Part shown: positions 1 to 8,126 of the stretch, piece by piece
How positions within the stretch are numbered: position 1 is the first letter of the stretch
Layout of the letters: every line of letters starts with the position of its first letter
Assembly (NCBI GenBank): GCA_003024985.2
Contig: PXIH01S0032014.1
Source of the DNA: Euperipatoides rowelli
Lineage: Eukaryota > Onychophora > Udeonychophora > Euonychophora > Peripatopsidae
DNA length: 13,235 bases
Direction: 5' to 3' (one strand)
Notes under the pieces: generated by a model
What the model saw: only the letters and a program-made list of their open reading frames with translations
The model's database searches: none
Told to the model about the DNA's origin: nothing
Translations under genes and position numbers: made by a program

Positions 1-8
1 CATAGTTT

Positions 9-21
9 TGCCATCTACTGG
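9..21 (-). promoter_or_regulatory. CTCF-like core motif
   Basis: Read on the minus strand these 13 bases are CCAGTAGATGGCA. This fits every position of the core part of the vertebrate/bilaterian CTCF consensus (CCASYAGRKGGCA). CTCF is an 11-zinc-finger insulator and loop-anchor protein found in most bilaterians. A single motif match in one sequence is weak evidence of binding, and the site lies beside repeat DNA, so it may just be part of a mobile element. Seen: the match. Inferred: any function. Confidence 0.25.
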
Positions 22-96
22 TGGAAGTAACAAAATTTTGAACAACAAATGACTAGAAATATTGGCTTTGTCCCTTTCATGCCACTTCTCCCCTAC

Positions 97-326
97 CCCC
101 CTAATTAGCATAAATTGCTTATTGTGATGTCATTTTCGAGTTTGGAAAAGCCTAACTTTGGAAATCTACGTATCTGAGTACCCAGAATGCATTGCTGTCG
201 TTTTTTCCGATGATTTCCGTAGTTTACATTTTGGAGGGGGCCCCTAATTAGTATAAATTGCTTATAATTACATCATTTCCGAGCCAAACTTCGGAAATCT
301 ATGTATCTGAGTACCCAGAATGCATT
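97..326. repeat. Two tandem units of a ~140-bp degenerate repeat
   Basis: Two related units lie head to tail, at 97-194 and 241-326. Both open with CCCCTAATTAG.ATAAATTGCTTAT. Both pass through a GATGTCATTTTC/ACATCATTTCC segment and GGAAATCTA.GTATCTGAGTA, and both close with CCCAGAATGCATT. The second unit has lost about 12 bp in the middle. There is no coding capacity: the short open frames on both strands here are chance products of the repeat. The closing word resembles the core of the ZNF143/Staf element (CCCAGAATGCA). Confidence 0.7.
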
Positions 327-700
327 TCTCATGGTCCTGATGCATTTGGGAACTTTTTTCGAAAATCCAAGATGGCGTCTAAGATGGCGGCCAAAATTTT
401 TATTTTTATTTTTCAATGGGAATTTGTTCAGGGATGAATTCTGGGTAATATGTGATGTCATACCNCTGCACAGGATGATGCGCCATCGACTTAGAGCATT
501 TTTTAGTTGAATATTTCTCAATCTAAAGGGGGGGGCCTTAATGTGTGGGCATGCGCCCAGCCCATCTCCGAAGTTAAGCTTATAGATTTAGGTAGAGTAT
601 ATGTATGACATCATTTTCCCTCCATCAGATTTTTTTTTCTGACATGCGCAGTAAGATTTTTTAATGACTTAGAAATTGTCTAACTGGCTATGTTGGTGAG
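327..700. repeat. Degenerate continuation of the repeat with YY1-like motifs
   Basis: The tandem repeat decays into related pieces here: GATGCATTTGGGAA, AAAATCCAAGATGGCG (about 364-379), a second AAGATGGCGGCC, an inverted-looking GAATTCTGGGTAAT, GTGATGTCAT at 451-460 and ATGACATCATTTTCC at 605-619. AAGATGGCGGC is the YY1 consensus. The same words recur in the array at 12431-13011, so the two regions are probably distant members of one repeat family. No gene is seen. Confidence 0.45.
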
Positions 701-759
701 GGGGGTTACACCCTACCCGAGGTTTTACGAACTCGATTTTCCCAAATATTAAAATTAAT

Positions 760-894
760 TCTATATGACATAAATCTTATCAAATTCATCGATACAACGA
801 TGTTTTTATTGATAATATCGGACATCGATGTTTTGGCAATGAGCACTAATTGATGTTCAACATCGATGTTTTCTGACCTATGTGCCCATCCCTA
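760..894 (-). mobile_element. Terminus of a hAT-like DNA transposon (one end only)
   Basis: On the minus strand from 894 the sequence begins TAGGGATGGGCACATAGG, the typical TA(G)GG start of hAT-superfamily terminal inverted repeats. Behind it lie repeated copies of the perfect palindrome AACATCGATGTT or close variants (at about 785-800, 822-834, 850-858 and 859-870). Such subterminal repeats are known transposase-binding sites in hAT elements. The opposite end would lie to the left and is not recognised here, so the element is truncated or starts outside the window. The 8-bp target duplication therefore cannot be tested. No transposase reading frame is visible. Confidence 0.55.
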
Positions 895-1328
895 AACTAT
901 ACAGTAGCCTATCTAAACATAAATTCATAGAAAGGTCGAAGATTTTAAAAATGTGCAACTCGTAAAACACATCCTGGTTACAATCTATTATATGAAGGGG
1001 TTTTCGGGGAATTTTTCAAGCAATCATATTATTAGAATGTTAGAATGCAAAATAAAACATTATAGCCTACATCTAACATAACATCCAATCTATTCTAAAT
1101 CGTTGTTAAAATTTAGAATACTGATTAGGCCTATGTGCAGTTTTAATTGAGTCGTTTCGCTGGCTCACTTAAATGTATTAATTTTTAGATTTTTTTTTTT
1201 TTAAAGTCAAATTTACATACAATTAAAAAATATACAGTACATTTTGTTTTTTCTGTAATTTATATAAAATTACCGTTCTCTTATATTACTTATTATACTT
1301 TTTTTATTTGATACTTTTACTTAATGCN
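895..1328. other. AT-rich spacer, no feature recognised
   Basis: This stretch is very AT-rich and holds a poly-T run near 1190-1201, one TAGGCCTA word (1126-1133) and TACAGTA near 1236. I see no open frame, splice-flanked exon or transposon boundary. The junction with the gypsy fragment at about 1329 is abrupt: coding-like sequence begins with no upstream pol homology. Confidence 0.5.
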
Positions 1329-1541
1329 ACAACATGCAAGAGTGGAGAGCATTCTGCAGAAGAGCCAACATTGGAAAATAAAACTTCTGTTTACAGTCCT
1401 ATACAGACTACCAGTGATGAACAGGATAACCAGATCCAAAATGATGTCACAGTGGAAACTGAACCACAGGCAACACCAGTGAAGACCAGTCGAACTGGTA
1501 GGGTGATCAAGACACCCAAGAGACTTGATCTGAGACTGTAA
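1329..1541 (+). pseudogene. C-terminal tail of a Ty3/gypsy retrotransposon polyprotein (5'-truncated)
   Basis: About 70 codons are open and end at TAA 1539-1541. The last residues, TSRTGRVIKTPKRLDL, match the pattern (R/T)xSGRxxKxPxRLDL. That pattern ends many animal Ty3/gypsy (Metaviridae-like) Pol polyproteins, just after integrase. The preceding residues are acidic and Ser/Thr/Pro-rich, like the low-complexity linker normally found there. Nothing of protease, reverse transcriptase, RNase H or integrase is present upstream, so this is a 5'-truncated remnant and not a gene. The open frame formally runs back to about 1308, but the first part (AT-rich, one N at 1328) does not look like pol. 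It is followed at once by a polypurine tract and a 3' LTR, which confirms the assignment. Confidence 0.8.
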
Positions 1542-1550
1542 ATTCATCTT

Positions 1551-1562
1551 AGAAAAAGGGGA
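1551..1562 (+). other. Polypurine tract of the gypsy element
   Basis: AGAAAAAGGGGA is an all-purine run ending one base before the TG that opens the LTR. In LTR retrotransposons this tract primes plus-strand DNA synthesis. It lies 9 bp past the pol stop codon, the usual compact arrangement for Ty3/gypsy elements. Confidence 0.8.
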
Positions 1563-1779
1563 TGTCACGAGACCAGTCACATGATTCGTGATGTGAGATT
1601 AGCAGACGATTGATGCCGCTGTATCAATGTCACAGTTGAACACTAAGTTCTTGTTTAAAAGTTGTTATCTTAGATAAATACTGTTTCCTAATTATCAATA
1701 GTTTGTTAGTTATAGTTAATAAACCATGCAGAATTCAAGGAAAGATTGTTTCTGTCATTATCTATATTACTAAATTACA
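1563..1779 (+). mobile_element. 3' LTR of a Ty3/gypsy retrotransposon
   Basis: The segment opens with TGTCACGAGACC directly after the polypurine tract and is judged to end at ...AAATTACA, giving a TG...CA LTR of about 217 bp. It contains a poly(A) signal, AATAAA, at 1718-1723. The right boundary is inferred from the TG/CA rule alone, because no 5' LTR copy exists here to align with. The target duplication cannot be tested because the 5' half of the element is missing. Confidence 0.7.
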
Positions 1780-1803
1780 CTTATATGTCTGTTTGTTATT
1801 ATA

Positions 1804-1890
1804 CAATCCTAGACTTTGCACCAATCTAGACCAATTTGGCATACTCTCTAGGACCCAAGGCAAAATATAGCTTATTAATAAACCAGGATA
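1804..1890 (+). repeat. Dispersed repeat B, copy 1
   Basis: CCAATCTAGACCA.ATTTGGCA..CTCTAGGACCCA....AAATAT..GCTTATTAATAAACCAGGATACACC aligns over about 85 bp with the segment at 2575-2665. The copies are diverged but clearly homologous. No coding potential and no known family recognised. Confidence 0.55.
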
Positions 1891-1904
1891 CACCCAGAGA
1901 TGTT

Positions 1905-2510
1905 AGGTCTCTAGACCAGGTCTTGATCTTTAGACCGTTGTGAGACCATAAATATGTGGTCTTCGTTTTATATTGGTCTCAAGATTCTTATTCTCGGTAT
2001 CGATATTCCAGAGTGCCTTCTTGATCTTGATTTCGGCATTTACATTTAATTTATTCTAATGATTTTTTTTTAATAATTTTTTATTTTACTTGCAACAAAA
2101 AAAATATAACAGGTAGGCCTATTGTGGAATTGGCATTTTAAGATTTTCAAATTGAAAAAAAAAAGTTAGCAATAAATAGTTTTCTGCATGTTCCAAATGC
2201 AAAGGAAACTTAAGCAAAGTGTTTTGACATTATTATTTTATCACAACTAAAAAGTCAGAGTGAAATATTTTTATATAATGTATGGTTTCCTATTTTCAGT
2301 GAAATTAGTTCTACATTTTGAATTTTAAAATTTTTAGGTTGCTGATGTGCAGTGAAACCATTTGAAAACATATTTGTTTAAAAAATGTTTTATAAAATGT
2401 AGGCTGCTTTTAGTGTTTGAATGATATTTTTATAAATTTGAACAATATGCTCTGGTCTTGGTCTTGATGTATCTGGTCTTGATCTTGGTCTTGATAACAA
2501 GTCTGGATAC
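1905..2510. repeat. Segment bounded by GGTCTTGAT-rich blocks
   Basis: The left edge (1905-2035) carries AGGTCTCTAGACCAGGTCTTGATC, several TGAGACC/GGTCTC words and CTTGATCTTGATTTCGG. The right edge (2452-2500) is an almost regular array of GGTCTTGATCTT/GGTCTTGATGTA. The middle is AT-rich with no open frame. It sits between the two repeat B copies and may be a small mobile element inserted into or between them. I could not find matching terminal repeats or a target duplication, so its nature is open. Confidence 0.35.
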
Positions 2511-2574
2511 ACAATTGCTGTTTATTAGTTGGGATAAACACATGAATTTTTACATTCTATTTCTCATAAACTTA

Positions 2575-2665
2575 TAGGCTAGACCGATCTAGACCAAATT
2601 TGGCAAAGTTACTTTCTAGGATCCAGTGAAAAATATTGGCTATCATTAAATCTGAACACACCACT
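2575..2665 (+). repeat. Dispersed repeat B, copy 2
   Basis: GACCGATCTAGACCAAATTTGGCA...CTTTCTAGGATCC.....AAAATATTGGCTAT.ATTAA..CTGAACACACC is the partner of 1804-1890. A further partial match, TCTGGATACACAATTGCTGT (about 2502) against TCTGAACACACCACTGCTGT (about 2650), suggests local tandem duplication with a spacing near 147 bp. Just downstream, TGTGCATGCGCA differs by one base from the NRF1 motif. Confidence 0.5.
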
Positions 2666-3525
2666 GCTGTGCATGCGCAGACAATTTTTCTTATAAATTG
2701 GAGTTAATACAAAAAATTTTCATTTGGGAGAAGCCTGGGCAATCTCGGGTACATAAAGCAAGTAGCCTAGCCTATAAATTACAGTTTTATTTAATTTATT
2801 TTAAAACACAAACATCTTGCCCACAAATACCCATAGTTTTATGATGCACAAGGAACCTAGAGATATATATCTAGCCTAGGCCTATGATTTGATTAAAAAA
2901 TATATATACTGTATATTGTGAGTCATCATAAGCTTAGTGGCCCTTGCCAACAATGTTAATTACAAACAGAAAACGTTTATTAATTCACGTCTGAAATGCC
3001 ACAGCTAAGAACAGCAGATGTCATAAAGCTCCTGAGTTGAATGTTGCTCATAAATAAAACTATTTCGAGAGTGTGGTCATTTCTGTGTCTTTCCCTATTG
3101 ATCAATTTGCTAATAGATTGACCCGACTCAGGTCTTCTTATTCAGCCCAGTGCTGAATTGGTTTTCTGTAAGTGGGAAAAAATATCAAGAAGCACGTCAT
3201 TCGCTTAAAGTGTTTTACTTTACTATAAATTCTTTCATAAATTATAGAAGTTTCTATAGGCCTAGGAGTGATTGAAAATTTCATTACTGGTACCTGCTCG
3301 ATCACTTTCACTATGTAGGCTACAGTATATCACACTATGAAAAGTATTATAGCACAAATCACTTTGAAGAGGTTAACCATTTCTGTTCTAGTACATCATT
3401 TGAATCTTTTAAGGGCCATATACAGTATCTAATATATAATTTTTGGCGCACAGTTAACATAAAGAATATTATTGTAAGATAGGCTATATTTCTAAAATAA
3501 AAATTAGAATACACTAATAACACTG
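2666..3525. other. Probable CLUH intron, no feature recognised
   Basis: This stretch lies directly 3' of the CLUH exon on the minus strand and should be its downstream intron. It is AT-rich and scattered with TAGCCTA, TAGGCCTA, TAGGCTA and TACAGTA words. I searched the minus strand for the next CLUH exon and did not recognise it, so it probably lies beyond position 1. A plus-strand AATAAA (about 3052) has no visible gene in front of it. Confidence 0.45.
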
Positions 3526-3531
3526 ACTCAC

Positions 3532-3668
3532 ATGAATATCAAAAGGCTCCAGTCCAGGGGCGGATATAGTGATTGAAAATCCCAAATCTTGAATAAAGAC
3601 AATGTCATCCTCAGATTCATTTTTGAGATCTTCTTGGGCTTCTGATGAACCATCAATAATTGAGGAGT
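3532..3668 (-). CDS. CLUH: Internal coding exon of a CLUH / clustered mitochondria protein homologue
   Basis: On the minus strand a pyrimidine-rich acceptor (TTTTTCCTTTCAG) precedes 137 bp of open sequence and a strong donor (CAT|GTGAGT, plus-strand 3526-3531). The exon completes a codon with two bases, then gives 45 codons ending in phase 0. An acidic, Ser-rich lead (residues 1-20) is followed by DDIVFIQDLGFSITISAPGL and then EPFDIH. This matches the (V/I)xQDxGFxxxIxxPGxEPFxLQ block that opens the CLU N-terminal domain of CLUH/Clu proteins, up to the point where VSPxExVQEI follows in the family. CLUH is a cytosolic RNA-binding protein that controls nuclear-encoded mitochondrial mRNAs and mitochondrial distribution. 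Only this one exon of a ~1300-residue protein is seen. Upstream and downstream exons are not recognised in the window, which is otherwise transposon debris. Identification comes from recognition of the motif, not from a search. Confidence 0.85.
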
Positions 3669-4699
3669 CTGAAAGGAAAAATCAAACAAGATAAATAGAA
3701 ATGTCATTAAAACACAAAGCTAGCTAGAAAAGCCAGAAAATTTGTAAACAGAATTTAACAACATTTTATTTGTTTGACTGGCTAAATTATCCAAGCAATG
3801 CTGAAAAATAACAATTTAACTTTAAGTTTCTAGGAGTAATACATGAAGTAGAAGAAAAGGATTCTATAATGGATTCAAATTTAAAATCACATGTAGGCTA
3901 GATTAGTAGAATACCTGTGGAAATTTAAGAATATCCATGACAACTTCAAGATTTGATTATTTATTTAGAAGACACTGAATACAACAAACAGAAGTGCCAA
4001 ACAACGGTTATCCTGATTAGTCCCAAATTTCAGTGTTTATGCCTACTAAAACTTCTCAGAATTTAAATGTGTAAACATTTATTTAATAATTTTCTACATA
4101 GCCTACAGTACAATCCATAAAACTAAACAAGTTACAGTAAATACAACATTTAAAAAAATTACCAAATTCAAAATGTCATTATACTAATTCTCTTCTTGTA
4201 GGCCTATTGCTGAAAGTCTGAAATTGCATGCTTGATATTAAGAAAAATGAAGGATAACCTGCTAAGCTACCTACTCATTGTAAAATCTATAATTTTGTAG
4301 AACAAAGAAAGTAGGCTAGGCCAAGAATGAGTGCAAATTTAACCATAACTAGGCTACTTTTTATTTTTGCTTCAAAATGCTAAAAAACATAATTTTTCCA
4401 CAAATTGACATGACTAATAAAATATGGAAATTGATTAAAATGTTACAAGAAATCAAAGCCTATAACGAAACATACATTAATCAAGGCCCAATAAAAATTT
4501 AAAAGTGCCTAATCAAAAACTTTGCATATTAACCAGCTTGCTTCAACTTTTTGGAAAAAAAAAAAAAAAATTATATTTATTTATTTTAATAAAAATGAGA
4601 TTTTATACTATTGTTTATATTTTTGGAATAATGAATACATCATAGGAAAATTAATTTCCTCTGTTTTTCTATTAGAATAAATTGCATTAGTCAAGGAGA
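3669..4699. other. AT-rich stretch, probable intron upstream of the CLUH exon
   Basis: No open frame, splice-flanked exon or recognisable transposon is visible. It contains a poly-A run (about 4555-4570) and repeated short words TAGGCTA, TAGCCTA, TAGGCCTA and TACAGTA. If CLUH has a coding exon further 5', this would be intron sequence. That is inference. Confidence 0.4.
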
Positions 4700-5099
4700 T
4701 GTTAAGCCTTCTTCCCAGACAACACAGTACGAACATAGAAAATCAATTCTCCTTAAGCAATACTCAATAATGAGCTAATGACTCATGTCTTTCTCTTAGT
4801 TGATGCAGTGAATTAATATCTTGCTATGTTTTCTGTATTAAGAAGAAATCTATAAGTTTACATCTCTGATGACAAATAGAGCATATACAGTAGAATTACA
4901 TGATTATATGCAAAGCCTTGACCAAGCCTAAGAAGTATATAAGTATAACTGGTTTCAGAACATTAAGTTGTGTTATTTATGCTATTATCATCATTTTAAG
5001 TATTGAATAAATGTTAGTTAAATCAACTTGAGCTTTTCGTTTAGTTCGAATATCTATACTACGTGGCAACGTTATTATTTCCACACCTCAATTCTAAGA
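4700..5099 (+). mobile_element. 5' LTR of a Ty1/copia-type retrotransposon
   Basis: The segment opens TGTTAAGCC and closes TTCTAAGA directly before a copia-type primer-binding site. Closing TAAGA is one base from TAACA, the inverted repeat of opening TGTTA. Inside are a TATA box, TATATAAG at 4936-4943, and a poly(A) signal, AATAAA at 5006-5011, in the order expected for U3-R-U5. Length is about 400 bp. The left edge is chosen from the TGTTA word and the right edge from the primer site. No 3' LTR copy is present, so boundaries are inferred. The five bases before it (GGAGA) would be the target duplication but have no partner. Confidence 0.65.
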
Positions 5100-5113
5100 G
5101 GTTATGGGCCCAG
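5100..5113 (+). other. Copia-type primer-binding site (internal initiator tRNA-Met match)
   Basis: GGTTATGGGCCCAG begins immediately after the LTR. It is the sequence known from Drosophila copia, where reverse transcription is primed by a fragment cut from within initiator tRNA-Met instead of by the tRNA 3' end. Its position right at the LTR edge fixes element orientation (+) and supports a Ty1/copia assignment. Confidence 0.7.
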
Positions 5114-5459
5114 GAGCCCACTAAGAATAGGTATCGTCGAAAAGGGATAACGGATAAAGAATAAATATTTTCTTTTAAATGTTTGAAGATAAATAATACT
5201 TTTCACAAGAATTAGATGAACAAAAGAATTATCACGGAAAATAATCTTAACAATAAAAGGCAGTAATCGCAAGTGAAAAAGAAGACAGAGGGGCTAATCC
5301 AAACTAGATTGTACCAAGTTCTAATTGCATTTAATAATCAATAATAACAATTAATAATTAAAGGAGGGAAATACTCAAGCGCATAAATTAATAATATAAA
5401 TAAGNATATATAACTTAAAATATATTTTTTTAAATTTATTATTTAAAAATTTTAAAAAA
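5114..5459 (+). pseudogene. Decayed leader/gag region downstream of the copia LTR
   Basis: The sequence after the primer site (CACTAAGAATAGGTATCGTC onward) should be the copia leader and start of gag. I see no open frame longer than a few codons and no recognisable gag, zinc-knuckle, protease or integrase sequence. The element is therefore a decayed or truncated 5' end. Where it stops is unclear; from about 5380 the sequence is simple AT-rich DNA. Confidence 0.35.
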
Positions 5460-5520
5460 GGGCACCGAAAAAACCTCAAGCCCAGGGTGCCCAGAAGTTA
5501 GATCCATTCCTGCTTGGGCT
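5460..5520. repeat. Pair of interlocking stem sequences
   Basis: GGGCACC at 5460-5466 can pair with GGTGCCC at 5486-5492. AGCCCA inside that loop (5479-5484) can pair with TGGGCT at 5515-5520. The second pairing crosses the first, the layout of an H-type pseudoknot. This is a GC-rich island in very AT-rich DNA. It may be part of an unrecognised repeat element; no function is claimed. Confidence 0.3.
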
Positions 5521-6717
5521 GATTGTGTCATTCTAACCTGGCTAACATTTAATCAATAAATGAGAAAACTGACCATATAAAATAATTTGAATAAATTGAT
5601 AAGCTATTCAGTTAGATGTCATAGATCTGCATTTACAAATTTTTTAGCAGACTAAATTATATTTATGCATTAAAAAATAAAGTTTAATAGAAAATAAAAA
5701 CATGTTACAATAACTTTTAGTTACTTCCTTAATAGGCCCATAGGGCCTAAACATTAAAAATAAATTACCCACTTAAGCACTTCAATATACTGTAAAAGGA
5801 ACTAATTACTTTTATCACTATTGAAAAAAGTTTTAAACTCAATCCTTTTACTCAAGTATTATTTCACTGACCAAGTCTCACATAGGATGTAATGATTGTT
5901 TATAAAACCAAAATTTGATATTCTTTTTAACAATAATTTAAAATCACCTGATGTAAGGATTATTATTAAAGCTTAGCCATTAATTTATTAACTATCATAC
6001 TATAAACATTCAATTATACTATTTATTATTATTAATCTCAAATGTTATCACCTAGGCCTATGATTAGTTCTTTAATATTCTAATATTTTTACATCTTTAT
6101 AGAAAAAGAAAATATACAGTAAACCTCCTCACATGCAGAAAAAATTCCAAAGGTCAATTAACATGAAGAGCAAGAGTAAATATAATGTGTATATTAACAG
6201 ATAAGAAATCAGATACAGAAATTCAAACAGATAAAAACAGCACATTCTAAGTCTATAATAGAAAAATTAAGCTAGGCTATTTAAAGTTTGCGTTAAAATA
6301 AATATATTAAAAGTGTCTAAATTATAAATGCTTGGTATGTTCTGACTAGTATCCAGATGATTATGACCCTTAAAAGTGTGATTTTAAAAAGTATTATTAT
6401 ATAAAAAAAATGGATGTATTAAAAAAGCATGTGTGTTTGAAGAGTTTATTTCACATTTGCTCATTTTACTTTGGGAGCCATATTTTATTTTTTTCACCAG
6501 GGCCTTTGACACTTTGCTGCCATTAATAACTAAACTAACCCATCCAAGTCTCAATAATTAAAAATATTGGAATAATTTAATCATCACTGGCAACTCACAC
6601 TTACTACTTAAAATATTCTATCCAATCACAGGCAATCAGATTTGTTAAGACATTTTAGCAAACCCTTAGCTCCCCTCTTACCCTCACTATTAGGCTATTA
6701 GCCTACATACTCATTTG
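5521..6717. other. AT-rich spacer, no gene recognised
   Basis: About 1.2 kb of AT-rich sequence with no convincing open frame, exon or transposon boundary on either strand. It contains TAGGCCTA (6053-6060), TAGGCTA (about 6274 and 6692), TAGCCTA (about 6699) and TACAGTA/TACTGTA words. Confidence 0.45.
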
Positions 6718-7057
6718 CTCCACAATAGAATCGCCATGACAAAATGGGGGCACTTCACAAAATATATCAAGAAAAATTTTCTCAATAGATATTTTATGAT
6801 CATTTTAACTGAAAATAAACTATAAACAACTATTTGCAATTATGCTTACTATATAAACTATCTTCACTTCAAACCAATAAAAAGGATATTATTGGTTTGA
6901 AGTGAAAGAAAGTTTATATAGTAGGCTAAGCATAATTGCAAATAGTTGTTTATAGTTTATTTTCAGTTAAAATGATCTTAAAATATCTATTGAGAAAATT
7001 TTGCTTGATATATTTTGTGAAGTGCCCCCATTTTGTCATGGCGATTCTATTGTGGAG
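6718..7057. repeat. 340-bp near-perfect inverted repeat (fold-back/palindrome)
   Basis: The left arm (6718-6880) and right arm (6889-7057) are reverse complements with an 8-bp spacer (6881-6888). Aligned by eye, the ~163-bp arms differ by three substitutions, a 1-bp indel and a 5-bp insertion (TAGGC at 6922-6926 in the right arm), so about 98% identity. Outer ends are CTCCACAATAGAATC and its complement. No open frame. The arms are too alike to be old. Candidate explanations are a fold-back or MITE-type transposon, a palindromic duplication made by replication, or a hairpin RNA source. Confidence 0.9.
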
Positions 7058-7058
7058 G

Positions 7059-7134
7059 AATAAAGTGGTATTGCCATGAATGATATAGAATTGTAAATAC
7101 AATTTTATATCATTCATGGCAATACCACTTTATT
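7059..7134. repeat. 76-bp hairpin adjacent to the large inverted repeat
   Basis: AATAAAGTGGTATTGCCATG... at 7059-7087 is a perfect reverse complement of the 29 bases ending at 7134. Nearly continuous pairing runs inward to an AAAT loop (GAATTGT/ACAATTT). It starts one base after the outer end of the 340-bp inverted repeat. The two are separate palindromes, side by side. Confidence 0.9.
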
Positions 7135-7550
7135 TCCCCCTCACCTACCACATTCCCATAAAGAATCTCAATTAATTCATCGTTTTGCCTAATCCACTCG
7201 TACACAATGTACAAACAAACTCCATACTTTAGAACCATGCAATGAAAAACCATGTTCCAATATTAAGCTTGACTGCATTCACAAAAATTAAAACCTAAAC
7301 GCCTCTACAAATAATCAACCTTACTAGCTACAAAAAATAAATAGACCTACAGTATATACAAGCAATCACATTTTTTTTGCCAATTTATCCTTACTATATC
7401 CCCACCTATACACTTAATTTTTCTGGCAATGAGAAACAAAATTTTTTGCTATATTATTTTTTATATCAATCAAAATTGTATGCTGTAGGCCTACATAAAC
7501 TAAATTGAAGATTTAAAAAGTAGTAACTATTTCTCCCAGTAGCCTATAGC
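7135..7550. other. Spacer, no feature recognised
   Basis: AT-rich sequence with TAGGCCTA at 7486-7493 and TAGCCTA at about 7541. No open frame, exon or transposon end seen apart from the bordering features. Confidence 0.4.
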
Positions 7551-7640
7551 CAGGGTTGGTTGGATTAAACCACCTTGGTTTAAACCAATTGGTTTTTTAA
7601 AAAAAAAACCAATTGGTTTTTTTTTTTAAAAAAAAAAAAT
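7551..7640 (+). mobile_element. Terminus of a hAT-like transposon with AACCAATTGG subterminal repeats
   Basis: CAGGGTTGGTTGGATTAAAC begins at 7551 with the CAGGG start common to hAT terminal repeats. It runs into GGTTTAAACC, AACCAATTGGTTTTTT (7583-7598) and AACCAATTGGTTTT (7607-7620), repeated palindromic subterminal motifs separated by poly-A/T. The opposite end was not found, so the element is truncated or its other end has decayed; the left 8-bp duplication would be CCTATAGC. No transposase is visible downstream. Confidence 0.45.
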
Positions 7641-7925
7641 ACACTGCTTTGTTTTATTAATCACATTTTAAAAGGTCTTACTATACAGTACGGTAGTATG
7701 TTTTTACTATTTCCAGCCCTATTACTGCAACAATAAGATGGCTGCTGATAACCAGTATCACCAATCAAAATGTTCAAACATGAAAATTTAATTAATTTGA
7801 AGCTTTAAGAATCTATAAATGTAATTTTAGACCTTACATTAAAAAAAAAAAGTTTTTCTTCAATTAATGTCCAGATTTTCATGGACCTATAATAAGCAGG
7901 ATTTAATTNACAGTATATATATTAT
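7641..7925. other. Spacer between hAT-like end and repeat A
   Basis: No gene recognised. May be the decayed interior of the element that begins at 7551. Contains an AAGATGGCTGC YY1-like word (about 7736) and TACAGTACGGTAG (7683-7695), which overlaps the TACAGTA and TACGGTA words discussed in the findings. Confidence 0.35.
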
Positions 7926-8126
7926 AACGATAATAATTAATTGAATAATAATAATACTTTTGTTACCACCAAACAGGTAATACAATCGTTATAAGAACGG
8001 AAATAATTAGATTAGATTATTAAATAAAACGCTGGATACCATTAATTTAAAACTACTTGGTGGTTCTTTATTTAACAGAGTTAAAAAGGTAAAGCTGCAG
8101 CAGCATACAAATAAAGCATAGAGGAC

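Noticed and set aside
273-521. Overlapping open frames on both strands (60-80 codons) across the left repeat
   Set aside because: They contain an N, lie in a tandem repeat, overlap each other on opposite strands and show no domain or codon pattern.
3116-3172. Plus-strand 51-bp micro-exon between TAATAG and GTAAGT
   Set aside because: The acceptor lacks a good pyrimidine tract, the 17 codons match nothing I recognise, and the host gene runs on the other strand.
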